From positions 23,852 to 34,077 of the forward strand of contig NZOF01000189.1 of the NCBI GenBank assembly GCA_002695185.1: a stretch of DNA of 10,226 nucleotides, given 5' to 3'. The position numbers and the translations under genes were made by a program. This document shows positions 1-5,994 of the stretch, piece by piece; the first letter of the stretch is position 1, and every line of letters starts with the position of its first letter. Below the pieces are notes generated by a model. That model worked only from the letters and a program-made list of their open reading frames with translations. It made no database searches and had not been told where the DNA came from. This DNA comes from Erythrobacter sp. (GTDB lineage: Bacteria; Pseudomonadota; Alphaproteobacteria; Sphingomonadales; Sphingomonadaceae).

Positions 1-366
1 GGCGTTCTCGTCCGCGGTTACGACCGTAATGCACAGGAAGATGCACGTGAGGTCACGATGCGTGCCAATTCGCGCTTCGGCCTGTCGCAGACGCCCGATA
101 CCGGCGGCGCCTATCGCATCACCTATGAAGTCGTGACGCGCCCGACCGCCCCGATCAAGCTGCGCGTGGGCGAGGATGCATTGGTCGACCTGACCCAGCC
201 CTTCGCCGTGGCGCATGGCAAGGGTTGGCGCGAAATGCTGATCACCGAGCAGTGCGCGCCCGGCCTTGGCAACCGCATCCGGTTCGAAACCGACGCCGAA
301 GTCACCTTCCGCATCGCAAGCGTGGTACGCGAAGACGTTGCCGAAGGAACGGCCTGCTCGTTCTGA
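1..366 (+). CDS. C-terminal fragment of probable GH3 beta-glucan glucohydrolase (ExoP-type C-terminal domain)
   Basis: The reading frame is open from base 1 to a TGA at 364-366, so only the last 121 residues are present and the start lies left of the window. The fragment is beta-rich with no catalytic motif. It ends in a segment with the pattern W-x-x-x-L-I-T-E-Q-C-A-P-G followed by an R-F-E-T-D-A-E-V-T-F strand. This resembles, from memory, the galactose-binding-like C-terminal domain of ExoP-type family 3 exo-1,3/1,4-beta-glucan glucohydrolases, which are common in sphingomonads. Such enzymes are periplasmic and release glucose from beta-glucans. The next gene downstream on the same strand is a GluP-like sugar symporter, which fits a glucan-use cluster. 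The catalytic part is not visible, so the family call is an inference from the tail and the neighbour; another secreted carbohydrate-active enzyme with a jelly-roll tail is possible. Confidence 0.55.
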   Translation, partial: GVLVRGYDRNAQEDAREVTMRANSRFGLSQTPDTGGAYRITYEVVTRPTAPIKLRVGEDALVDLTQPFAVAHGKGWREMLITEQCAPGLGNRIRFETDAEVTFRIASVVREDVAEGTACSF

Positions 367-388
367 AGTCACGAAATCGTATTCGCTT

Positions 389-413
389 TGTGCTGCCTGA
401 AAAGGCTGGCACA
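389..413 (+). other. Short intergenic hairpin with GAAA loop between hydrolase and transporter
   Basis: TGTGC (389-393) pairs with GCACA (409-413), and GCCT (395-398) pairs with AGGC (403-406), closing a GAAA loop of the GNRA type. A small internal loop (T394 against T407-G408) separates the stems. No T-run follows, so it does not look like a Rho-independent terminator. It lies in the 109-base gap between two co-oriented genes. It could trim or protect the upstream mRNA end within a shared transcript, but this is speculation. I see no other structure in this gap apart from the ribosome binding site at its end. Confidence 0.3.
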
Positions 414-460
414 TAGCGCGATGCAAGATCAACGCCGGTTCGTGAAGTTCGTCGGCACTT

Positions 461-467
461 GGGAGGA
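461..467 (+). promoter_or_regulatory. Strong ribosome binding site of the sugar transporter
   Basis: GGGAGGA lies 8 bases before the ATG at 476. It is a near-ideal Shine-Dalgarno sequence and supports that start codon over any internal ATG. Confidence 0.8.
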
Positions 468-475
468 ATACTGAA

Positions 476-1774
476 ATGGCACTCGCACCAGATGTCGCGT
501 CGAGCACCGACCCGGCGCCCATCGACGCCGACGATACGGGCATTCACGCGCCCGGCCTGAATTACTTCGTGTTCGGCCTGTTCTTCATCTTCGGCGGCAT
601 CACTTCGCTTAACGACGTGATCATTCCGAAGCTGAAGGAGTTGTTCACGCTCAACTACACGCAGGCCATGCTGGTCCAGTTCTGCTTCTTCACGGCCTAT
701 CTCGTCGTCGGCATTCCCGGGGCGAAACTGGTCAAGCGGCTTGGTTACATGCGCGGCGCAGTGGCGGGCCTGCTGACCATGATGGTAGGGTGCCTGCTGT
801 TCATTCCCGCCAGCCAGACGGCCACTTACGCCCTCTTCCTCTTCGCGCTCTTCATCCTGGCGAGCGGCGTGGTGATCGTGCAGGTCGTCGCCAATCCGCT
901 GATCTCGCTGCTCGGCCCGCAAAGGACCGCGCACAGCCGGCTGACATTCGCGCAAGCGTTCAACTCGCTGGGCACGACGATCTTTCCGATCGTCGGGTCG
1001 ATCGTCATCCTCGGCAGTCTCGCCAATCTTAGTGCCGACCAGCTCTCCGGGGCCGAACTGACCGCTTACAGGCAGGCTGAAAGCGAAGCGATCTGGCAAG
1101 GCTACCTAGGCGTTGCTTGCCTGATCGGTCTCGTGGCGCTGGCTGTATGGCTGTTCCGCAACCGCCTTCAGGGCGAAAAGCATGAAGCATCTTCCGGACT
1201 TGCCGGTTTCGATCTGCTGAAACGCAGCCGGTTCGGATATGGCGCGCTGTGTATCTTCGTTTACGTCGGAGCGGAAGTCTCGATCGGATCGATCATTATC
1301 AACTATCTCGCCCAGGATCGGGTGCTCGGCCAGCCGGAGAGCGTGATCGGCTGGATGATCGGGTTGTACTGGGGGGGCGCGATGGTAGGCCGCTTCATTG
1401 GCTCTTACTTCCTGCGTCTGTTCTCACCCGGCAAGATCCTCGCCTTCAATGCTACCGGATCGATCCTGCTGATCATCATCAGCGCGCTCAGCAGCGGTGA
1501 AGTCGCGGCCTACAGCCTCCTCGCAGTCGGCCTGATGAACTCAATCATGTTCCCAACCATCTTCTCGCTCGCCTGCGAAAAGCTGGGGCCGCGTGCGGCA
1601 GACGGCTCGGGCATCATCAACGTCGCGATTTTCGGCGGTGCGGTTGTCCCGCTGCTGTTCGGGGTCCTCGCAGATACGAGCGGCAGCCTCGCTTTCGCGC
1701 TGATCCTGCCGATCATCTGCTATGCGATCATCGCCGGCTTCGGCATCTTCGCGAGAAAACCTGCCGTCGCCTGA
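476..1774 (+). CDS. Sugar MFS transporter, FucP/GluP family (sugar:H+ symporter)
   Basis: This 432-residue inner membrane protein is a full-length member of the FHS family of the major facilitator superfamily, with about 12 hydrophobic segments after a roughly 26-residue polar acidic N-terminus. The first helix carries the family signature G-G-I-T-S-L-N-D, with Asp47 aligning to the proton-coupling Asp46 of E. coli FucP. Later come G-P-Q-R-T-A-H-S-R-L and A-Q-A-F-N-S-L-G, matching the FucP segments G-P-E-S and A-Q-T-F-N-S. The residue matching FucP Glu135 is Gln136 (V-Q-V-V-A-N-P), which I recall as usual in GluP-type glucose/galactose carriers rather than fucose carriers. Glucose, galactose or a related sugar is therefore the likely substrate. 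The start is set by a strong ribosome binding site. It lies 109 bases after the probable glucanase, so hydrolysis and uptake may be co-transcribed, and a hairpin terminator follows the stop codon by 22 bases. Confidence 0.88.
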   Translation: MALAPDVASSTDPAPIDADDTGIHAPGLNYFVFGLFFIFGGITSLNDVIIPKLKELFTLNYTQAMLVQFCFFTAYLVVGIPGAKLVKRLGYMRGAVAGLLTMMVGCLLFIPASQTATYALFLFALFILASGVVIVQVVANPLISLLGPQRTAHSRLTFAQAFNSLGTTIFPIVGSIVILGSLANLSADQLSGAELTAYRQAESEAIWQGYLGVACLIGLVALAVWLFRNRLQGEKHEASSGLAGFDLLKRSRFGYGALCIFVYVGAEVSIGSIIINYLAQDRVLGQPESVIGWMIGLYWGGAMVGRFIGSYFLRLFSPGKILAFNATGSILLIIISALSSGEVAAYSLLAVGLMNSIMFPTIFSLACEKLGPRAADGSGIINVAIFGGAVVPLLFGVLADTSGSLAFALILPIICYAIIAGFGIFARKPAVA

Positions 1775-1796
1775 CCGCAGAATTTCTAAATACCTC

Positions 1797-1840
1797 GGGG
1801 GTTCGCAAGACAGCGCAGGTCTGTCATGCGAACCCCCTTT
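1797..1840 (+). terminator. Rho-independent terminator after the sugar transporter
   Basis: GGGGGTTCGCA (1797-1807) pairs perfectly with TGCGAACCCCC (1827-1837). After an A-A mismatch, GACAG (1809-1813) pairs with CTGTC (1821-1825) around a 7-base loop. TTT follows directly and a second TTT comes after GCG (1844-1846). The GC-rich 11-bp base stem plus the short T tract is a typical terminator on the + strand. On the minus strand the flank is not T-rich, so it is probably one-directional. It ends only 23 bases before the next start codon. Confidence 0.8.
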
Positions 1841-1863
1841 GCGTTTAAATCTGCGAGAACCCA

Positions 1864-2598
1864 ATGACCGACGCTGAACTCGCCGCCCATCTCGCTCATG
1901 TCGCTGGCCGGATTCTGCTTGAAGTCCGCGCGAGCGGAATGTTCGAAGGCAAAAGTCTCGGCAAGGCGGGCGACCAGACGGCCAATCAGTTCCTCTGCCA
2001 CGCCATTCGCGCCCAGCGCCCCGATGACGGGCTGCTGTCCGAAGAAAGCAAGGACACGGACGAAAGGCTCTCGAAAGAGCGGGTTTGGATCGTCGATCCC
2101 GTCGATGGCACTCGCGAATATGGCGAAGAACGCGACGACTGGGCAGTACACGTGGCCCTGTGCGTGAACGGCAAACCCGTGACCGGGGCCGTCGCCCTTC
2201 CCGGCCTGGGGGAAGTGCTGCGCAGCGATACGCCCGGCGCGCTACCGCCTGCCGCGCAAAAGCCGCGCATGCTGGTCAGCCGCACGCGGCCTGCCAGTGA
2301 AGCCGTGGCGGTGGCCGATACGATCGGCGCAGAACTCGTCCCGATGGGCTCGGCCGGCGCCAAAGCCATGGCGGTGGTCAGGGGCGAGGCGGAAATCTAT
2401 CTACATACCGGCGGACAATATGAATGGGACAGCGCCGCCCCCGTGGCGGTCGCGCTGGCGCACGGACTGCATGCCAGCCGGATCGATGGCAGCCCGCTGA
2501 TCTACAACCAGCAGGATACCTACATGCCGGACCTTCTGATCTGTCGCCCGGAATGGAGCGAGCGCGTTCTCGCTGAAGGAAGCAAGCTCAGCGACTAG
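1864..2598 (+). CDS. cysQ: CysQ-like 3'(2'),5'-bisphosphate nucleotidase (inositol monophosphatase family)
   Basis: The 244-residue cytosolic protein carries the metal-site motifs of the Mg2+-dependent, Li+-sensitive phosphatase family in the right order: G-D-Q-T near 36-39, the acidic pair Glu60-Glu61 in L-L-S-E-E, the core W-I-V-D-P-V-D-G-T at 75-83 (Asp78, Asp81), and W-D-S-A-A-P at 188-193 with Asp189. CysQ enzymes hydrolyse 3'-phosphoadenosine 5'-phosphate, the by-product of sulfate assimilation and sulfotransfer. The G-S-A-G-A-K-A-M segment followed by E-I-Y-L-H-T-G-G and W-D fits CysQ better than SuhB, but substrate choice within the family (PAP, inositol phosphates, histidinol phosphate) cannot be settled by eye. 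The length is at the short end of the family. The start lacks a clear Shine-Dalgarno sequence, although an N-terminal helix typical of the family begins right there. It converges with the CoA lyase gene and overlaps it by 4 bases. Confidence 0.8.
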   Translation: MTDAELAAHLAHVAGRILLEVRASGMFEGKSLGKAGDQTANQFLCHAIRAQRPDDGLLSEESKDTDERLSKERVWIVDPVDGTREYGEERDDWAVHVALCVNGKPVTGAVALPGLGEVLRSDTPGALPPAAQKPRMLVSRTRPASEAVAVADTIGAELVPMGSAGAKAMAVVRGEAEIYLHTGGQYEWDSAAPVAVALAHGLHASRIDGSPLIYNQQDTYMPDLLICRPEWSERVLAEGSKLSD

Positions 2599-3488
2599 CC
2601 ATCAACTTGCGCCAGAAGCTGCCGCGCCCGGCTGAGGTGCGGGCGGTCCAGCATCTTGCCATTATGGCCAATGGTCCCAGCCTGCGGGTTTGCCTCGAAC
2701 AGCGCCACGATCTCGCGCGCTTCGGCGATTTCATCCTCGCCCGGGCTGAACGCTTCGTTGATTACCGGCACCTGCGCAGGATGGATCGCAAGCATGCCGC
2801 GATAACCGTCACGGCGGACCTTTTCCGCTCGCGCCTTCAGGCCTTCCAGATTGCGGAAATCGCCGTCTATCGTTTCGATAGCGGGTACGCCGGCGGCGGC
2901 CGCACCCAGCAGGGTAAGGCTACGCGCCAGTTCGTAAGTGAAGGAGTATTCGCCATCTTCCAGCCGGTTGGACATGGCCCCGATAGAATCCGCCAGATCT
3001 TCCGCCCCCCATGTCATAGCTACGAGGCGAGGCGCATCGGCGTAATCGCCGGTGGTAAACATCGCGGCAGCGGTCTCGGTGACCAAGGCAATGACCGGAG
3101 TGGATCCGGGAGAAATGCCGAGCTCCATTTCGAGCGGTGTGAGAAGCCGGTCAAGTTCCTCTACATCATGCCGACCTCTCGATTTAGGGAGCATGATGCC
3201 CCCCGGGCGGGCATGCATGACGGCCGCCAGATCATCTGCGGTATGCGGCCCGTTGAGCGGATTGACGCGAACCCATAGCCTCGCCTTTTCCGCCTCGTCG
3301 TGCGCTTCGAGAAACGCCGCAATCGCCTCGCGAGCCGATCCTTTCTCTTCTTCCGCCACCGCGTCTTCGAGATCGAAAATGACGATGTCGGCTTCGCCTT
3401 CCGTAGCCTTCGTCATTTTCTTCTCGCTATCGCCTGGGGCGAACAGCCAGCTGCGGTGCCGTGGCGGAAGATGATGAGAAGTCGTCAC
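2595..3488 (-). CDS. HpcH/HpaI aldolase family CoA-ester lyase (CitE-like)
   Basis: The 297-residue protein has the hallmarks of the citrate lyase beta-subunit-like TIM-barrel family: R-S-W-L-F-A-P-G-D at 12-20, F-D-L-E-D-A-V at 38-44, R-V-N-P at 74-77, L-P-K-S at 100-103, a metal-binding Glu138 in V-T-E-T, and W-G-A-E-D-L at 160-165 with Asp164. Characterised relatives cleave or hydrolyse CoA esters such as citramalyl-, malyl- or beta-methylmalyl-CoA using Mg2+. The exact substrate is not readable. There is no citrate lyase alpha subunit or acyl-carrier gene nearby, so it is a stand-alone enzyme and not part of a citrate lyase complex. The start is a GTG at 3486-3488. An in-frame TGA lies seven codons upstream, and the next internal ATG (Met25) would delete the conserved first strand, so GTG is the only sensible start. 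It lies 67 bases downstream of the MFS gene on the same strand and may be its operon partner. Confidence 0.85.
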   Translation of the reverse strand: MTTSHHLPPRHRSWLFAPGDSEKKMTKATEGEADIVIFDLEDAVAEEEKGSAREAIAAFLEAHDEAEKARLWVRVNPLNGPHTADDLAAVMHARPGGIMLPKSRGRHDVEELDRLLTPLEMELGISPGSTPVIALVTETAAAMFTTGDYADAPRLVAMTWGAEDLADSIGAMSNRLEDGEYSFTYELARSLTLLGAAAAGVPAIETIDGDFRNLEGLKARAEKVRRDGYRGMLAIHPAQVPVINEAFSPGEDEIAEAREIVALFEANPQAGTIGHNGKMLDRPHLSRARQLLAQVDG

Positions 3489-3555
3489 TCTTTGATCTCG
3501 CTTGTTTGGTCAGTTGCCAAGAGCCTGCACCACTCCTTCAAGTCAAGGCGCAGCA

Positions 3556-4791
3556 TCAGCTATCGGACTGCTGCTCGTCCGCAGCTTCGAAGATAGCGGC
3601 CATGGCCGTTGTGCGCGGGAGGCTTTGGAACGCCTGCTGGTCCTCAGCCGGAACCGACGCACGGGCGAAGCTGCGCCAGATACCGAACATGCCGCCGAGT
3701 ATCGCCAAGGCACCCGTCACGGCAAAGAGACCGCCCGGCCCCAGTGCACCCATGCCGATCGAACCCAGCATAGGCCCGGCCACGGCACCCGCCGAATAAG
3801 TCAGGACCAGACCGCTGCTTGCCCCGATCCGCTCCTCTTCGGAAAGATGGTCGTTCGAATGCGCCACGCATAGCGGGTAGAGAGCAAAAGCAAATCCGCC
3901 GAACAGGCTGCCGAGGCCGATCACCGCTACCGGTGCTAGATCCATCAGAAAGATCGGGAGCGAGACGGCGACTGTCGCGAAGAAGCTGGCAATGACTACA
4001 AGCCGTCGATCGAAGCGATCAGACAAAAGCCCGAGCGGATATTGGAGCGCCACGCCGCCAGCGATGACGCATGAGGTAAACAGTGCAACCTGCGACAAAC
4101 CCATTCCGATCCGCTGGATGTAAACCGCGCCCAGCGCATAGAAGGCCCCCAATATTGCTCCCGTCACCAGCGTACCCACGATGCCGAGAGGCGACACCTT
4201 GTAAAGACGACGCAGGGAGAACGGCGCCACCGTTTCGATGACCGGCTGATCCATTCGCGTGAGGAGGACTGGAAGGAGAGCGATCGAAAGCAGGATTGCC
4301 GACAGCATGAAGGGCAGATCCGGCGCTTCGTCACCCAGATTGAGCAGGAACTGTCCTGCGGCCTGACCGCAATAGAGCGCGATCATGTAGGCGGCGAGCA
4401 TGGCGCTGCGGTTCTTCGGGCTTGCCTGCTGATTGAGCCAGCTTTCGAGGCAGACGAAGACCCCCGCCATGGCAAGCCCGTCGATAAAACGCAGAACCGT
4501 CCAGATGGCTGCGGAATCGAAAATCGCATAGGTCAGGCTGCTGGCAGAGTAGATCGTCACGAAAGCGGCAAAGGCGCGGATATGGCCCGTACGTTCGATA
4601 AGTTTCTGTACGCGGAGCGCCCCCAGCATGAGGCCGCCAAAATAGCTGGTGCCGACAAGGCCGATGACGCCTGCCGAAGCGCCCGCCAGTTCCAGCCTGA
4701 TCGCAATCAGCGTAGACAGAAAGCCGCTGCCCGCCATGAGGACGAAAATTGCGATCAATAGCGCGCGAACGGGATAGGCCGAGGAAAGCAT
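3556..4791 (-). CDS. YcaD-like MFS transporter
   Basis: The 411-residue inner membrane protein has about 12 hydrophobic segments. The N-terminal half matches the YcaD-type branch of the major facilitator superfamily: S-G-F-L-S-T-L near 22-28, S-Y-F-G-G near 49-53, L-R-F-I-D-G at 100-105, and L-E-S-W-L-N at 115-120 followed by N-R-S and L-A-A-Y-M. The C-terminal half carries the loop motif L-L-S-D-R-F-D-R-R-L. It ends in a hydrophilic, Gln/Glu-rich cytosolic tail of about 35 residues. Substrates of this branch are not established, so none is proposed. I chose the ATG at 4789-4791. The frame stays open to 4872, but the 27 extra residues are polar, unlike relatives, and would run to within a few bases of the divergent csaA start. 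The ribosome binding site at the chosen start is weak. The CoA-ester lyase follows after 67 bases. Confidence 0.82.
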   Translation of the reverse strand: MLSSAYPVRALLIAIFVLMAGSGFLSTLIAIRLELAGASAGVIGLVGTSYFGGLMLGALRVQKLIERTGHIRAFAAFVTIYSASSLTYAIFDSAAIWTVLRFIDGLAMAGVFVCLESWLNQQASPKNRSAMLAAYMIALYCGQAAGQFLLNLGDEAPDLPFMLSAILLSIALLPVLLTRMDQPVIETVAPFSLRRLYKVSPLGIVGTLVTGAILGAFYALGAVYIQRIGMGLSQVALFTSCVIAGGVALQYPLGLLSDRFDRRLVVIASFFATVAVSLPIFLMDLAPVAVIGLGSLFGGFAFALYPLCVAHSNDHLSEEERIGASSGLVLTYSAGAVAGPMLGSIGMGALGPGGLFAVTGALAILGGMFGIWRSFARASVPAEDQQAFQSLPRTTAMAAIFEAADEQQSDS

Positions 4792-4877
4792 CGAATCGCC
4801 CGTATGCCTGCACGCTATCGGCTTCAAGCGGAGTCTGCCGATTGGACAGCCCAGCCATGCTTTCTTATGCAACCAGC
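4792..4877. promoter_or_regulatory. Divergent promoter region between the YcaD-like transporter and csaA
   Basis: These 86 bases separate two divergent starts and so should hold promoters for both. On the + strand TTGGAC (4842-4847) and TATGCA (4866-4871) are 18 bases apart, a plausible sigma70-like pair. It would place the transcription start at about the csaA ATG itself. On the minus strand a TTGAAG (4827-4822) is a possible -35 box, but no good -10 box follows at the right distance. The presence of promoters is inferred from gene layout; the exact boxes are a guess. Confidence 0.4.
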
Positions 4878-5213
4878 ATGGAACAGATAGACTTCGACGA
4901 CTTCCTGAAGATCGATATTCGCTCCGGCACGATTATCGAAGCAGAACCCTTTCCCGAAGCGCGCAAACCCGCGATCAAGATGCGGGTCGATTTCGGCGGG
5001 GAGGTAGGGGTAAAGAAAAGCTCAGCCCAGATCACCGACCTTTATGACCCGGATGGGCTGATTGGCCGGAAAGTGATGGCCGTGGTCAATTTTCCACCCC
5101 GCCAGATCGGGCCGATCATGTCCGAAGTGCTGGTTCTGGGCTTTCCCGACGAAGAGGGGCGCATCGTGCTTGCCTCGCCGGGCGATGCTCCCGATGGCGC
5201 TCGCCTTATGTGA
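4878..5213 (+). CDS. csaA: CsaA-type tRNA-binding protein
   Basis: The 111-residue protein is a complete single-domain OB-fold protein of the EMAPII/MetG C-terminal tRNA-binding type, and its length equals that of Bacillus CsaA. Visible signatures are D-I-R-S-G-T-I at 13-19, F-P-E-A-R-K-P-A at 25-32, K-K-S-S-A-Q-I-T at 46-53, N-F-P-P-R-Q-I at 71-77 and S-E-V-L-V-L-G at 82-88, almost residue for residue like CsaA. CsaA forms a homodimer, binds tRNA and has been described as a secretion-linked chaperone; its cellular job in proteobacteria is unclear. The ATG at 4878 gives the family's normal N-terminus. An in-frame ATG at 4857 would add only seven residues. Neither has a good Shine-Dalgarno sequence. 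The gene is divergent from the MFS gene and 85 bases upstream of the cytochrome b gene on the same strand. Confidence 0.92.
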   Translation: MEQIDFDDFLKIDIRSGTIIEAEPFPEARKPAIKMRVDFGGEVGVKKSSAQITDLYDPDGLIGRKVMAVVNFPPRQIGPIMSEVLVLGFPDEEGRIVLASPGDAPDGARLM

Positions 5214-5244
5214 TCGACAGCGGACCCAAGAATTCGGCTTCTCG

Positions 5245-5274
5245 TTGCGCTGGCTTAATCGACTGCGATATAGA
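5245..5274 (+). promoter_or_regulatory. Possible promoter of the cytochrome b / molybdoprotein pair
   Basis: In the 85-base gap after csaA, TTGCGC (5245-5250) and TATAGA (5269-5274) are 18 bases apart. The -10 box is good and the -35 box only partial. A start near 5281 would leave a short leader containing the ribosome binding site. Read-through from csaA is equally possible, as no terminator hairpin is evident. Confidence 0.28.
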
Positions 5275-5284
5275 CCGGCCTTCC

Positions 5285-5301
5285 AAAGGGGATCGTCATT
5301 G
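5285..5301 (+). promoter_or_regulatory. Ribosome binding site and TTG start of the cytochrome b gene
   Basis: AAAGGGGA (5285-5292) precedes a TTG at 5299-5301 by 6 bases. The TTG is in frame and is followed at once by the conserved basic N-terminus and W-H-W motif. The frame extends upstream to an ATG at 5170, but that would overlap csaA and add a non-conserved arginine-rich segment. Confidence 0.7.
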
Positions 5302-5994
5302 AAGAAGCGCCACGCCCTTTCCACACGCTTATGGCATTGGCTGAACGCCCTTTGCCTTATCGTGCTTTTCATGAGCGGGCTCAATATCTCGAACGCACAC
5401 CCGCGCCTGTACTGGGGTGATAAGGGCTTTCTGCCTTCGGAAGCCTGGCTGTCGCTGCCCGATTTCCCCGGCTGGATCACAATTCCAAGCTATTACAGCC
5501 TCGCCGCAGCGCGTGACTGGCACGTCGTCTTCTCGCTCGTCTATGCCTTTGGCCTGTTGGCCTTCATGATAATCGCCCTCATCAACGGCCACATCTGGCG
5601 CGATCTGGTGCTTCGCGCTGCAGAATGGCGCCCGCAAAGCATCTGGCGCGATGTGAAAGCGCACCTCCGGCTCAATTTCGACCACGGCACCGGCAAATAC
5701 AACGTCCTGCAGAAACTCGCTTATGCTTTGGTGATCTTCGTCCTGCTCCCAGCCATGATCTTCACAGGCATGGCGATGAGCCCCGGGATGGAAGCGGCCT
5801 GGCCGTGGCTGAGCGACATTTTCGGCGGCAGGCAAAGCGCGCGGTCGATCCACTTTCTGAGCGCCTTCGCTCTCGCAGCCTTTTTCATCGTTCATGTGCT
5901 TCTGGTGCTGCTTGCAGGCCCGATCACGCAGCTCCGCGGCATGATATTCGGCGGACGCATGGAAACCAGCGGAGGCCGCAATGCGCAGGCGTAA
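5299..5994 (+). CDS. Membrane cytochrome b (b561-like, di-heme) electron-transfer subunit
   Basis: The 231-residue protein (from the TTG start) is an integral membrane cytochrome of the bacterial b561/Ni-hydrogenase cytochrome b superfamily. Visible features are a basic start followed by R-L-W-H-W-L-N-A at 10-17 with His13 and S-G-L near 26-28, a second helix opening with R-D-W-H at 72-75, a third helix after Y-N-V-L-Q-K at 134-139, and a fourth helix with His185 (R-S-I-H-F-L) and His199 (I-V-H-V). His13, His75, His185 and His199 are candidate axial ligands for two b hemes. Such proteins carry electrons between the quinone pool and a periplasmic partner. The stop overlaps the next gene, the molybdoprotein, by 14 bases, so the two almost certainly form one complex. 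It is distinct from MsrQ/YedZ, the usual partner of MsrP, in carrying the W-H-W signature and a large periplasmic loop near 31-71. Confidence 0.85.
   Translation: MKKRHALSTRLWHWLNALCLIVLFMSGLNISNAHPRLYWGDKGFLPSEAWLSLPDFPGWITIPSYYSLAAARDWHVVFSLVYAFGLLAFMIIALINGHIWRDLVLRAAEWRPQSIWRDVKAHLRLNFDHGTGKYNVLQKLAYALVIFVLLPAMIFTGMAMSPGMEAAWPWLSDIFGGRQSARSIHFLSAFALAAFFIVHVLLVLLAGPITQLRGMIFGGRMETSGGRNAQA
5971..5975 (+). promoter_or_regulatory. Ribosome binding site of the molybdoprotein inside the cytochrome gene
   Basis: GGAGG lies 5 bases before the ATG at 5981, within the last codons of the cytochrome b gene. It fixes the start and indicates coupled translation. Confidence 0.65.

Noticed and set aside
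302..1099. Long open frame on the minus strand opposite the sugar transporter (265 codons)
   Set aside because: Composition is rich in Arg, Asp, Glu and His with no recognisable domain, and it lies antisense to a clear membrane transporter. This is the usual mirror image of high-GC coding DNA.
2607..3278. Plus-strand open frame (223 codons) opposite the CoA-ester lyase
   Set aside because: No recognisable domain, and it is antisense to a gene with complete family motifs.
4792..4872. N-terminal extension of the YcaD-like transporter to an ATG at 4872
   Set aside because: The extra 27 residues are polar and unlike the family N-terminus, and would use up the whole divergent promoter region. 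The ATG at 4791 begins just before the first membrane helix.
4749..4877. Upstream extension of csaA to an ATG at 4749
   Set aside because: It would overlap the start of the divergent transporter. The conserved CsaA sequence starts at the ATG at 4878, and the protein then has the exact family length.
5170..5298. N-terminal extension of the cytochrome b to an ATG at 5170
   Set aside because: It overlaps csaA by 44 bases and gives an Arg-rich non-conserved segment, whereas a ribosome binding site precedes the TTG at 5299.
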